Shown here piece by piece: positions 36,580 to 49,216 of a DNA stretch of 64,000 nt. The stretch is taken from assembly GCF_004193775.1 (NCBI RefSeq), contig NC_041005.1, positions 64,501 to 128,500 of the forward strand, in the 5' to 3' direction. Made by a program: the position numbers and the translations under genes. Origin of the DNA: Glycine soja (taxonomy: Eukaryota; Streptophyta; Magnoliopsida; Fabales; Fabaceae). Under the pieces are notes generated by a model. It was not told the DNA's origin. It worked only from the letters and a program-made list of their open reading frames with translations, and did no database searches. Each line of letters starts with the position of its first letter. Within the stretch, counting starts at the first letter, position 1.

Positions 36580-37683
36580 ATTGATTAGCCATCGAGAGGA
36601 TTTGTATTAGAAATAAAGTTGATACAAGTAATAAACATTATTCAAAAAGTGAGTTTTACTGATAACCAAATATTTAATATCATATTCTTTTCTAATTATT
36701 TGTGGTGAAATTATTTAGATTTAATATGTTTAAAGAAAAAAAAATAAGTAACTGAAGATAAATAATTAATGTGTTAAAATTAAGATAAAATTATTTAAAT
36801 ACTATTTAAGTTCCCTTCCTAATAAAAATAATTATTGAATAAATTTTACTGATCTCATAACTAAACTTTGGATCAGTCAAGTTCTTTTTTTCATTTTTTT
36901 TCTAATGAATTGAAGGATTAAAAAAAATCAAAAGAAAATAAAAAATATAATATATATATATATATATATATATCATAAAAACTAATCAATTAAGGAATTA
37001 TCATTTTTAATTAAAAATAATAAATATGTTACTCAATTAAAAGTAGTCAATTTAAATAATTAAATTTTTATACAAATGTTAAAATATAAAAATTTATTTC
37101 TTTAACTTTCATAAACAATATTTAATTACAAAGGTCATTGTAAAAATACCAATAAAAGACATGAATTAAATATAAATTATAATTTAACTAATTATTATAT
37201 TTGATGTCCAACAAAAAAAAACATGGTGCGTTGCACACAAAGACTAGTAAGTTACTAGAGGGAGCCCTTTCTTAAGCTTTTTGTCTTTTATCTTTCATTT
37301 TATAAAAGTAAGTTTTTTTGTTTTGTTTTAAGAGTTTTTTAAGCTTCAAAAATAAAAAAAATTAGTTTTGCAAAACAAAATTTGAAAAAAAAAACAGCTT
37401 TTAATTAAGTTAGTACGATTAGATCCTTTTTATAACTTCAATAAAGTTTATTCACCAAATATTTTTTTCGAATCTCAACTCGACTTAAAATACTATTTTC
37501 TTAATTTTGTAATTTGAGTGTTTCATCGACTTCCTATTAAACAATCCACATATATATTGTGTGGCATCCATTTTTTTTAAAAAAACATTTATTTTACAAA
37601 ATGAAAAAATATTTTTTATTTTTCATTACATGAAATAAAATGAAGTTAATGAAACGAGTAAACATTATAGTTAAAAAAGGTAT

Positions 37684-37719
<36 letters not shown>

Positions 37720-38160
37720 CTTTAAATTTAAGATTTTTAAATTTTTTTAAATGAAAATACTTTTTGACATTTTTAAAATCAAAATTGTTAAATGTATTAA
37801 TGACAAAATATAAGAATGTTTTAAAATGAGTAAATAATGTAGTAAAATAAAATTTTAATATTTTAGTATGTTTAGGATTTTGATTCTTTAAATTTAGTTT
37901 ATATGTTAGATTTTTATTTTCTTATCTGTAGTTAAGTTTTTGACTTCTTAGTTTTAATAATACATTTATTAAATACCTTTTTGATTATTTATTGAATTAT
38001 TTTTAATAAATATTGACATTAATGAATTCTATTCATATTTTTTTCTTTTATAAATACATTATTAAATAATAATATAGAAGTTGCTACCAAATAACTTGCA
38101 TTTTATTTTATTTTTAAAGCTTGAACTTTAAAGTAGTTTTTAAGAAGAAAGAAGAAAGAT
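36580..38160. other. AT-rich intergenic DNA upstream of the cyclin gene
   Basis: Contains short (AT)n tracts at about 36950-36972 and 37689-37715. No gene was recognised. Confidence 0.5.
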
Positions 38161-38205
38161 TGGGCAAACTTAACAATGTTTGGTAAGTTTGAAATTTCAA
38201 TAAGT

Positions 38206-38232
38206 AGCCGTTGTTGCGTTGGGCAACGGCTA
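38206..38232. promoter_or_regulatory. Two opposed MSA-like elements in the cyclin B promoter
   Basis: TAGCCGTT at 38205-38212 and AACGGCTA at 38225-38232 are exact inverted copies, 12 bp apart. AACGG followed by two pyrimidines and A is the core of the M-phase-specific activator element that binds three-repeat MYB factors and drives G2/M expression of plant B cyclins. They lie about 240-285 bp upstream of the start codon. The function is inferred from the motif and its context. Confidence 0.65.
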
Positions 38233-38469
38233 GTCTGAATCACAAGTCGCACCACGACATCACCGTCTCAAATTCGCTTTTCGTCATTCCTTTTTATTTT
38301 CAGTGTTGGCTGTGCTGTCGCCTCCCCATATTCAGATTCATTTCAATTCTTCTTTTTTTTTTTTCTTTCTTCTTCTTCCTCCTATTCGGATTCGCGTAAG
38401 GGTCCTCTTCTATCTTGATTTTTGTTATCGATCTTGGCTTTTTCTTTTCCCCAGTTTTCTGATTTGTTC

Positions 38470-40648
38470 ATGGTTGGACAGCACATACAGATGGAGGGCT
38501 CAAAGGAAAACTGTGTGCCTCGGATTCCGCTCATACCCTCTTCAAATCTTCAAGGTTGGTTTGTTATTTGTTGTTCTTTTCATTTTAATATTTAATCGGA
38601 GGTTTGATTTCCCCGTTCATTGAAGAAGGTCCAAGAATGAAGCCTCTCCTCCATCACCGGCTGCCTCTCGGCAACATCAGTCAGAATGTTAATATGCCTC
38701 ATTCTCAAGTCAACAAACTAGATCTTTCCCGGTACCAACAATTTTCAAACCAATCTCCTTTCTTATATTTTACAATTCATAATATTTATATTCATCCTTT
38801 TTTTTATTATTTCTTTGATGATTCAGCAAGTGTACGGCTCACACAATTCAGCACCACTTCCCTCAAGTACTCTCTCCTTATACCACATGTGGATTTTGAT
38901 TTTTTTGTTTACTCTCTCTTTGTATTGAAATAAACACTGATTGTGCTGTTATGTTAGGAAACTAAGAAACAGAACCTGTTGGCCCCGAACCCGAGTTGCA
39001 AGTTAGACTGTGATATCGTAGATATTGATGATGACGATGGGGATGGCAGTGACGATGCCGTTCCAGTATTTGTCAAGCACACTGAAGCCATGCTTGATGA
39101 AATTGACAAGATAGTAAGTGTTTTCAACAACTCGATTTTCGTTTTTTGGCCCAACATCATAATGTGGTGTGCCGTGCAGGAGGAAGTTGAAATGGAAGAT
39201 GTGGAGGAGGAACCTGTTTTGGACATCGATGCCTGTGATAGGAAAGATCCACTTGCAGTGGTTGAGTACATAGATGATATATACAGTTTCTACAAGGACA
39301 TTGAGGTAACAATTCAATTTCTGCTCAGACGCTGCTGCATCATCAACAGCCTATTTTTGATTTTCTCAGCTGTCTTAGATTGCTCCTTCATCAGATGGGA
39401 AAATGTAAAATAAAAAGGGATTAATCACCTTTTGGGCCTCGTTTTGATCTGTTAATTAACTGATTGAAAAATCTGGTGTTGCATGATGTTGACCCATCAG
39501 TTCTTTTGCAGAATTCGAGCTGTGTCTCTCCAAATTACATGACTAGTCAACTTGACATTAATGAGAGGATGAGGGCAATTCTTATTGACTGGCTTATTGA
39601 GGTACATAATCTATGTCTCATGTCCAAGTGAATGTGGCAAGTCTGATTGTAATGAAATTCCTTTTTTTAAGTGTTGAAATTGAGCCTCTCAAACTTAGTC
39701 GCATCATCTAACAGGTTCACTACAAATTTGAGCTTTTGGAGGAGACGTTGTTCCTTACTGTCAATCTCATAGACAGGTTCTTGGAGCGTCAGGCAGTGAT
39801 CAGAAATAAACTTCAGTTAGTTGGTGTAACAGCTATGCTAATAGCTTGTAAGTATGAGGAGGTCACAGTTCCTACCGTTGAGGATTTTATTCTGATAACA
39901 GACAAGGCATATACAAGAAATGAGGTTTTAGATATGGTAAGTCGGTTTTGTGCATTATCGTTCTTTTTTTTTTCCTTCCCTTCAATTTCGAGAAGTGCAT
40001 CTAATCAAACATGTGCCAATAGGAGAAATTAATGATGAACATCTTGCAATTCAAGCTGTCTATGCCTACTCCATACATGTTCATGAGAAGATTTCTTAAG
40101 GCAGCTCATTCTGATAAAAAGGTCAGTAATGTACCTCTGATTTGCAAAGATTATTATAACACTAAAGTAACTAACAAGTACAGGATTCGTGAAACTGTGC
40201 CAGCTGGAGCTCTTGTCCTTCTTCTTGGTCGAGCTTTGCTTGGTAGAATGCAAAATGCTGAAGTTTTCACCATCTTTGCTGGCTGCTGCTGCCATTTACA
40301 CAGCTCAATGTAGTCTGTACCAGTTTAAGCAATGGACTAAGACCACCAAGTGGTACACTGATTACTCAGAAGAGAAGCTTCTGTGAGTTGTTTTTGCAAT
40401 GTCTTGTTGAATTGATGACATATATAGTAATCAGTTTCTTTGAGTTGTTTTTGAAATGTCTTGTTGAATTTTCTCGAGTGACCTAAATATTCTTTCTGCG
40501 TGCTGTCAGCGAATGCTCAAGGCTGATGGTTACTTTCCATCAGAAAGCTGGATCAGGGAAACTCACCGGTGTATATAGAAAGTACAATACATGGAAGTAT
40601 GGCTGTGCCGCGAAAATAGAACCAGCCCTGTTTCTACTGGATAATTAA
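38470..40648 (+). CDS. CYCB2: G2/mitotic-specific cyclin B2
   Basis: Regulatory subunit of mitotic CDKs. Ten exons join in phase: from 38491 (or the upstream in-frame ATG at 38470) to 38554, then 38629-38731, 38827-38866, 38958-39113, 39180-39305, 39512-39601, 39715-39936, 40023-40121, 40204-40382 and 40510-40648. The product is 405 residues (412 from the upstream ATG). A destruction box [10 protein letters not shown] lies at residues 32-41. The B2-type acidic segment [17 protein letters not shown] precedes the cyclin box. The cyclin box contains [13 protein letters not shown] and then [13 protein letters not shown]. The C-terminal cyclin fold includes [15 protein letters not shown] and [13 protein letters not shown]. 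It ends [10 protein letters not shown]...EPALFLLDN. The splice site before exon 2 has two equivalent in-frame choices (38626 or 38629). No break was seen. Two MSA-like motifs lie upstream. Confidence 0.93.
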
Positions 40649-40834
40649 GGGAATGCAAGTAAACTTCTAGTTTCTAATGCATTGCTTTGGTTGTTTTGAG
40701 AGTTTGCTTGTGCTAGAAGTTTGTTTTGAGAGCTTCAGAGACCTATCAACAGAAGTTGGCCTTTACTCTTTCAGTAACGTGTGTCTTTTTCTTTACACTC
40801 AATCTTGGCTTTCAGGATTGTATTGACAAAGTGA

Positions 40835-41745
40835 ATTAGCACATAAATTGCTTTTACTAATCACTGAAAGATACAGTTAGTCATATGGTTCTTGAATTAA
40901 CGAAATTGTACATGTTATTCTTCAATACATCTACATTCCCTAATGACAAAATAATGACAAAATAATGATTACGGTAATATAAGGATAGACAAGATAAAAA
41001 GAGTAGGTTAAGAATAGGAACGGATAGGAAAGATTTGTGGTGCGCACCCAAACCAAGGGATGGAAATTATGCATTTATGATTCCTCAATATTTTCAAATT
41101 ACTCTCTTTTTGTCCCTTTTTTTAACTAATTCACACCATAAGAAAATTCGTACCCTAATAAAAGTAATTAATTTAATTAATTGTATTAAAATTGTCAATA
41201 ATGTGTATTGTTCTTTCAAAAGTATTCTTAATTTTTGAAATTAATTGTCTCTTTCCATTTAATTAAGGTTATTCAGTAAAAAAAAATAATTAATGCATCT
41301 AAAAATTAAAAAAATAAATCTTATAAAAAAGATAAATAATTTTCTGAAAAGAGAATAATAAATAGGGTGGGAGGGAATAGTCCCTTTAAGGGGGGGTATA
41401 TGTATGTGGTTAGGATGACATTGATAGAGGAAAAATGAGTGCATGCACAAGTAAATTAGCACAAAAATATTAATTGAAAGGTATATTGTTAGACGCAACT
41501 CTCTTGAATGATGATAATTGTATTTTATTCGTCACAACTCTTGAATAATGATAATTGTATTTTATTCTTCAATATGTGGTCTTCACTCCCAAATGGTTAC
41601 CATAAAATTATAAGGATAGATAAGATAAAATAGGTAGGTTAAGAGTAAGAATGAATTGTAAAGGTTTATGTGTGTGCATGCACACCAAAGGATGAAAATT
41701 TGTGCATTGATGAGCAAAATACTCAAATTATGGTCAATTGGTCAT
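40835..41745. repeat. Diverged direct duplication of about 280 bp downstream of the cyclin gene
   Basis: The segment at about 40835-41100 recurs at about 41450-41740 in the same order: GAATTAGCACA, TATTCTTCAATA, AAGGATAGA-AAGATAAAA, TAGGTTAAGA, and GCACACC/GCACCC followed by ATGGAAATT/ATGAAAATT. The copies are separated by about 350 bp of AT-rich DNA. Neither codes. Confidence 0.6.
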
Positions 41746-42930
41746 CGGTCACTAAAGGGTATTAGGATAAAATGGATATGTTTTGTTCTATTATTTGTTA
41801 TTTTATAATGTTCTAATGAATCTTTGTTTTCTTTTTTATTATTAGTTAATAGAATATTTTTTATTATTAGGAAGAATAAATAGAATTGATAATAAAAAAA
41901 ATCAATCATTTTTATAAGGTAAATAGAAAGGTAATTTTTTTATTCTGTGTGGTTGTTTGTTGTTTGTTACGGGTCTGTCATAGGATAAAACTTTGTAAAT
42001 CAAAAAATAAAACAAGTAGGATAATAAATAAAAATATGAAAAATATTTTTTTTGTTGTTACGGGTTTGTCATAAGATAAAACAAGTAGGATTCTCTAAAA
42101 AATAGATAAAATAAGTAAAATTATATGTTATGACTTAATCCTATAAAATTGACTTATAAGGTAAAAGTTATTCTTTTATATACACAAACTTGATCATATC
42201 ACTCGCCAATGTGAAATTTTCAATAAAGATGATCGTCATAAGTCTTCAAATTACACCTATGATCCCTAAATATGATCATAGATCGTCAAATTAATCCCTT
42301 AAAGAAGTCCATTTATGATTATGATAAGGGGAAAATTGAATAGAATATGAAATAATTTTTTTTTTGTTTGTGCACCAAGAATATTGCTTAGTTGAGACAA
42401 TTCAAGACTAATTTTCAATACATAAGATCACTAAAGTGAGTTTTGTTGCCTCTCTTAACAAAACTAGGAAAAAATTGGAATCCTCAAATCTATGATTTTG
42501 GGAAAACATTAGACTAAATTCATGCCTAATTTGAGTCAATCTACTTTTTTGCTTATGAACAATAGGTGTTCAGATATATTCCATCCAATCTTCACTTACA
42601 AACCTCAAACAACTTTCTTTCCATTAATTAGTTAAGGTTCTATTTGTTTTAAAATCAAATAAAATTATTTTTAAAACAATTAAATTTTAACTGTTGATAG
42701 TACAATTCAATACCAAAACAGAAAGAGTCTACTAATGAAAGTAGCCAACCACAACATGGTGTTGGGATGAATAACAATAAAGAAATCAAACATTACCTAA
42801 GAATCCGATTCCTCTTTTGAAACAATGTAGAAGTCCTAAAGTACTAAACCGATCCTGGGTTCTTGTTTATTTGCCCTTATTGCTCCCAAAACTAGCTGAA
42901 TATCATTACATGATTATATCCAACTTGAGG
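41746..42930. other. AT-rich intergenic DNA
   Basis: No gene was recognised. A short direct repeat, TACGGGTTTGTCATA/TACGGGTCTGTCATA followed by GGATAAAA or AGATAAAA, lies at about 41968 and 42060. Confidence 0.45.
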
Positions 42931-42935
42931 CATAA

Positions 42936-43834
42936 GGGCATCTCCAATAGGTGATCCTATTTTGGATTCCTAATCACCTTTTTGGTGAATCTCACAATGC
43001 CACATTATTCTTAGGATCTTCTAAATTTTTTACTTCAATAATAGATCTCATTTTAAGATCTTAAACCATTTTTTTAGATAGATCCCATAAGAGATCCATC
43101 TTTTAATATTTATCTATAAATTATTTTAAAATAATTAATTATATATTTTTTAATTTCAAAAAATTTATAAGAGAGAAAGTGTATGAGACAGTGGGTTCTA
43201 GTTGCATACTGGGATTCAATCTGTGCACGATACAATCCCACTACATTTTCTTTTTTCTTTTTTTTCCCTCTTTCTTTCCCCATCCAGATTCTCCTTTCTC
43301 CTTTCTTCCCCCCAAACCCTACCTCTTATGTCCCCTCTCTTCTTTCTTCTTTTCTCTCTTCAGCCCCGACCCCACCTCCTTTGCCCCCTCTCCTCCCGCT
43401 CCCTATTTTCTTTCTTCCCCCCTCCCAACCTTCTTCGCCCTGGATCCGGGCCCTATGGTCATGTGAGCCTCCAATTTGGCCACCATGACCGTTACTGCCC
43501 ACCGCCGATCTGGTCTCCATCCCTCTTTTGTAATTATTTTATTTTTATTATTTGTTTAAAATTATATTGTTATGTTATTGTACTAGATTGTGGTGTGTTG
43601 TTAGTGTTATCTGTTCTTCTTCTTCTTTTTCTTTCCTGCAAAAATCAATTAGGACTTGTGAAAGAGACACTAAAAAATGATTTTTTTTTTAAAAAGTGCA
43701 GATCTTCAGTGTTCTTCTACTAGAATCAAACCTCCAGCATGGAAATCTTAAGGGGATCTCCAGCAACTGGATTTTGAAAGAACAGATCTTCAACTTAAGA
43801 TCCTTCTCCAAGATCTCCTATTGGAAACTGCCTA
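42936..43834. mobile_element. TIR element of about 900 bp with a pyrimidine-rich core
   Basis: The left end AGGGCATCTCCAATAGGTGA and the right end, read on the minus strand, TAGGCAGTTTCCAATAGGAG, form imperfect terminal inverted repeats. AGATCTT/GGATC motifs recur inside both ends. The core (43240-43480) is a C/T-rich tract that opens spurious Phe/Ser/Pro frames. No transposase is present. Superfamily and target duplication are unresolved. Confidence 0.55.
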
Positions 43835-44173
43835 AAAACATTTTGTATCAAATTTGCGGAGAAATGAGAATCAGGATATACATCAAATTTTATCTCCAAC
43901 AAATAACTGGCTCTAAAACTCTAGGAATCAACTTCACAAGTTATCATAACTCAAGATGTTTTATAACAACTTACGTTTTATAAACAAAATTACATCATCT
44001 GGAAAGAAAAAAAAAACCACAGTATTTTGCAGACAGATGACAAATAGTATCCAAACCCGAGATGTTTTCATCTTATACAACACCATCACAATTTAACTTA
44101 CTCTAAGATGACTTTATGGTATTACAAAGTGCAGTATTTGTGAATCATCTTCTCAAACCGTCATATAGTTGAA

Positions 44174-47100
44174 TCATATTCTGCAATTGGCAGCTGGACA
44201 AGTTGTAAAAGAGAAAAGAGAAGGAAACAGAAATTAATATATTGAGTTAATATAGTATCTATGTGCCAAATCAAATGCAAATCTAAATTGCTTATATCCA
44301 ATGGCTGCAGAGAAAAAATTGGTTGAGCAAATACAGCAGGAGCAGCCCAATAGCACGGACAGATGGAGTACATCTCTAGAACAAAAATAAATGCATTACT
44401 TTCTACTTCCACCCCCGAAAATCCTAAACCAGCCTGCATGATGTTCGGGTAATAAAATGGAAGTGGATAATTGGGTAAATGACCAACTTGATGTTAGCTA
44501 GCAAGTAAATCATCACTTTGGGGTTCTTTCAAAACTATTCGCCCCAGTGGAGTTGTTTTTGCCATTTTTTTTTCCAGTTGAGGTCGGTATTGGAGCTAGT
44601 CCATGCCAGATTTAAGCAGAATTGTAGCGGAACAAACACTTTTATATTCCAAGAACGGGTCTTCCTTATTAATTACATTTCAAATGGCAGGTCACTGTTT
44701 TAACATAAATAAGGAAATAAAAAATGCATCTGCCGTGATTAGAACCCAGCTACTAGAAACTAACCAAGTCCAGTTGAATTATGCACAACAGAGTAATTTA
44801 TATACAACATAATAATTATTTAAATATTATGAGCGTTGCAATTACTTCATAATTGCCATGAAGCACACTCTTATGAATTGTGTAAAGATTTTTAAAAAAT
44901 AAAGAGAATTGACTATTTTCGCCAACACAGTAAAATGCAACCCCATTAAGATAAATATTTTCAAACTAACCAAAATTAGTTGGTAGCTAACTCTGATAGG
45001 CATTTAACGAAGGATAATTTATTATATAAGGTAGCTCAGTGTGTACTTACTACAATAGACAAATTGATTCAGATCGAGAGTAACTCTGCCTTGTTTAGCT
45101 GTATCAAATGAATTAAATAGGTTCCTGCAAGAAATGATAAAAGATCCTTATTGTAGTGAATATAAAATAAAAATTCAATATGGGGTTGGAAAAAACGGTG
45201 CCCTGTTACAAACATGTAGCTTTCCAGGATTTTGTACAAACTGTGAACATACCGTGCTGATTGTAAGAATATACAGATTGATATTAAGTCATCCAGCCGA
45301 AACCTCCCATTTTTACTTTGATCAAAGCTCTAAGAATCAAAAAGAAATAATTTAGCTCAGTCTTCTACATTGCAATAATGCATACATGAATGCCAATTAA
45401 AGTTTACTCTAGGTGGCAAATCAATAAAACAATGACAAATAAATTATGTCAAACACACTGCATTATAGGATTCTCCATCTCACTACTAATACATATTCAA
45501 GCTATCATTCCAAGAAAGGAACAAAAAAAAAATCAGGATATAGATGGTAGTGTAAATAACAATCTTGCTATAATTTTGGCTATGACCATTGATTGTGATT
45601 CACACAACTTCTCCAGCATAAATTAAGTTCATATCTAAAGTATGAAATGTTTTACCTCGCAGACAGAGTAAAAAGCAGGAGAATCCAGCATGAAACCAAT
45701 TTTTCCCAAAGCCTGGAAACATATTAGGAATTCATCAAGATGAGTTAAATGAGAGAATCTTATGTGGTATGAGCAGAGGTATGTATACTCTTGAAACGCA
45801 CCGTTTCGTTTATTTTTTTATATAAAATAATAAAACAACCCCCCCTCCCCCCTTCAGTTTTTTAAACCACCCTAGACCCCCCTCCCCCCTTCAGTTTTTT
45901 AAACCACCCTAGACCCCCCTCCCCCTCCCCTAATTCCCTTCTTTCAATAACCCACCCCCATCTCTCAAACCCTCCCTCTTCTTCTCCATTTTTTCATCTC
46001 TCAACCTTTCACTCATTTTCCTCCATTTTTCCAAAATTCATCAAGTCTATTGCATCCTTGTGGCACTCTCAAGCATGAGAAGGTGGTTGGAATAAAAAGG
46101 GAACACCACTCATTTTCTTAAAATTTCTATTTGATCTCTTTAAGATAAATTTATAACCCATTGAGTTAGATGAGTATTTTATAGCATAGTTTAGTTATGG
46201 GTTGTGTGAGAAGGATTAGAAAACTAAGTATTAGGAATTATTGTGGTTTCCTCAAAATCCTAGGTATGCTAAATTTGGGAATTCTGCCCAATCTCTTGTT
46301 CTTTTTATTTTAAATGCTTAGATCCTGTGGAAAATACGGTGGTTGATCCTCCCAACAGCATTGGAAGGCATTGATTGTGTTCTTTTTGGTGTGAGTAGCT
46401 AATCTACTTAGCAACATTTTTAAAATTCTTTTAGGAGAAGCAAGTAAACTCCAAAAATATATTCTTTTGTGATCTTTGAAATTCTAGGAGTACTTGAGAA
46501 TGAAGAAAAATGTTTATTTTCGCTTGATTGAAATTTATTCATTGAGATATTCGATAAGGTATTTTCGCTTGTGTGTGTGTGTTGAAAATCCATAATTCCT
46601 AAAGATCTGTTCGCTGCAACAAAGAGATAATGCAGTCTACGAGTTAAATGCCATAGTTCTATAATCACCATTTGCCACAACGAAGAGATAATGTGGTCTA
46701 TGTACACATAGTAGAATAAAAGTTTTTACTAAGTTATTATTCTTGAATACTAGTTTATATGTAGTTCTAAAAGTTTTCAAGGAAGTATACAATAGTTTCT
46801 AAAAGTGAGTTGTATTTATTTCGCTTTTATCTAATGTCATTTAAATTCTTTTTGGATGTAAAGACTTGTGCTATGTTTGTGCTCTCCTTCTTGTCAACTT
46901 TGTATTTTATGCTTTCAATAATTCTTCGTGACTTATTCCCTTCTTTCATTTTTTTTCTCCCAGATACACAGGTAGTTGAGTAGCTGACTTCCTGGGATTT
47001 GTTGACTTACCCAGGAATTTGTTTATCTTTTTGGTAGGCTTCCATTGCGTTTGATGGAGAGTATTTTTTTGTGACTCCAGTATAATGCAGCTATAGGGAT

Positions 47101-48675
47101 AAGGGTAATAATAGATATAGAGAAAATTCCTTTATTTTGAGATGTAGATAATCCTATCTTATAGATATGCTTATGGCATAATTATGATGTTTTGAGACAT
47201 TTTGATGATTAGTATGTATGACTAACATCACTATTAGTTGATATTTTGGATAGTATGTCAAGGACCTATGTTGTGGTCTGTGGTCTTGATATCTAATTGA
47301 TGGATGGATATATGTATATATATAGATTTGTATAGATATATGATATGTTTTCACAGGTTATTCAATATGGGGTTGTCCTGTTTTTAGGGAAAACTCTGCT
47401 GATTTTTTATAACCCCTTTTGGTCGATCTTTTAATTGTGATTTGGAGTGAGGTACTCTTAAGTTAACCAGACTAAGAAAATTATAGTCTATGAGCTGGTC
47501 ATGATCCAAGAGTGGGTCATGACAACTCTCATCAGTAATATTCTCATATCCTGGAAAAGGAAAAAACAGATCTTGCAAGGGCACCAGTGTAAGAGGAGAA
47601 CATCCACCAATATACCAACAAAGGACCTAAATATTTTATTAGTACAGCTTAGAGAGTAGTTTTAAGAACTATAAGTTCAACTGGGTGGACTAAAATAGTC
47701 ACAGCAAGTACACAGTATAATTTAGAAAATAGCTGGAATAATTTTTAAAGTATACCTCAAATACATCATCAGGTACAAGAAAACCACGACCCCTGCATCA
47801 ATGAACCTAACAAGTGTTATGCCTCATCCATCCCTCATGGAAAGGAAGCACATCACCCATACTCCCATGGTTTATGAGCCTTCATATTATTAGTTTCTTT
47901 CCAAAAGGTCGTCCATCATTTAGTTAATCTTGGAAGATGTAAATATAAAGGAAACTATTTATATAATAGTCATGACACGAAATGCACAACCTTAATGGAG
48001 GTGAAAAAAAATAATCACCTCTCTAGATCAGAAAATGCATGTTGAACCTGCAAAGCCATTTAGGTAGTATAAGAATACATGTGGTAGATATCAAAGGGTA
48101 ACTTGACCTTATTGATTGAAATGTGACACAGATGCAGATAAGGGTGGAGATGAATGATGAGGAAAAAAAATGAACAGAATAATTGAAGTGGTGTTGAAAT
48201 TTGATTTGGAAGGCAATAAATAATAAATTACAGACATACCTTAAGAAGGAAGTTGTTGAGTGCAACAAATTCTGAGAGTTGAGGGTTAGAAACAGAGAGA
48301 GTGATAAGAAAAAATGGTTGAATTGGATAATAGGTTAGTTAGAGATACCTTGAAAGCTCATAGTACCATTCCTGTCGAAATCGTACATCCTAAGGGAAAA
48401 CAAAAATTGAAGTTAAAATAGAGAAGAAGAAGATGGATCTGAGGGTCAGCTCACCTGATCATTTGCTGAACAACTGAGAGCGGAAATTCCAGGTTGCCCA
48501 CAGCAAGAGCAGTCTGATAAGAATAAGAGTAAACAATAAGATCGCCACAAATAATCACAACTAACAATTCAAACCAAACCACCCACCTCACCTTCAGCTG
48601 TACCGCTGTTATGCTTCCACTTTTCTCCGAGTCAACGCGGTCAAACCATTCCTGTAATATTACCCTGTTCTCCAT
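44174..48675 (-). CDS. Penta-EF-hand calcium-binding protein
   Basis: Cytosolic calcium sensor of the ALG-2/sorcin type, related to the Arabidopsis EF-hand protein family that includes At2g27480 as I recall. Ten small exons on the minus strand join in phase: 48675-48592, 48513-48455, 48389-48349, 48271-48240, 48047-48019, 47792-47756, 45712-45656, 45329-45253, 45124-45051 and 44193-44174. They give 169 residues from ATG to TGA. EF1 has loop DSEKSGSITAVQ, with Gln instead of Glu at position 12. EF2 (DFDRNGTMSFQE) is canonical. EF3 (around RGRGFLVPDD) lacks the first Asp. EF4 (DQSKNGRFRLDD) is near-canonical. EF5 (DTAKQGRVTLDL) is degenerate and probably serves dimerisation. Intron 6 is about 2 kb and holds a promoter-like, C-rich insertion. 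The gene is divergent from the LAZ1 gene. Confidence 0.9.
45780..46010. other. C-rich tandem duplication and promoter-like sequence inside PEF intron 6
   Basis: A 37-bp unit (TTCAGTTTTTTAAACCACCC, then TAGACCCCCCTCCCCC) occurs twice, at 45853 and 45890. Just left of it, AAACGCACCGTTTCGTTT and TATATAAAATAATAAAAC resemble a plant core promoter. A CT-rich leader-like stretch follows on the right. It may be an inserted copy of another gene's 5' end. No coding sequence follows that I can recognise. Confidence 0.4.
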
Positions 48676-49216
48676 TCTCTTTCGTTTCGCTCACCTTGCC
48701 CAACCCCAATATAACAACATATCCAACCAAATCAAAACGCCGTCGTTTTTATGTTAAACAACAAAATAGTAATAATGATTTTTTTTTAATCATTAAAAAA
48801 TAAAAAACTAATATATAAATATGAGGGTCGACGCGAGGGATGAACCCAGACAGAGGCGGTGGAGAAGAAACGTGTTGTGATTGTAACGTAACGTATTTGT
48901 GATTTATGAGGAGAGAGAGGTAAGTGGGAGATTGCGAATTGCGATGCGAAAAGGAAAAGAAGGGTTTCCTTTCTCGAATTGCTTCTTGTTTCTTCTTCTT
49001 CACCAGACGATCCAGACTGACAGATAAGGTTAAGATTCATTTCCAAACCTATTCGATTCTATTAGATTATTGCTACTATATCTCAATCAATCAACCAATT
49101 CCCTTCTGTCTGTGACTGTGCTATATGATGGATCATCGATTTAATTTACCCTAATATTATTATTGATCCAAATAACAGAACAGGTCAGGTACACTGTGTG
49201 ATTGAGTGAGTGGTCA
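48676..49216. promoter_or_regulatory. Shared divergent promoter region (PEF gene and LAZ1 gene)
   Basis: Only 541 bp separate the two start codons. A near-palindromic AAAACGCCGTCGTTTT (48734-48749), a motif common in plant core promoters, lies nearer the PEF gene. On the LAZ1 side a leader with a possible intron (donor AAG/GTTAAG near 49029, acceptor near 49181) precedes ATG 49217. Bidirectional control is an inference from the geometry. Confidence 0.5.

Noticed and set aside
43179..43723. Overlapping plus-strand Pro/Phe/Ser frames
   Set aside because: Three frames are open at once across a pyrimidine-rich tract, so composition explains them.
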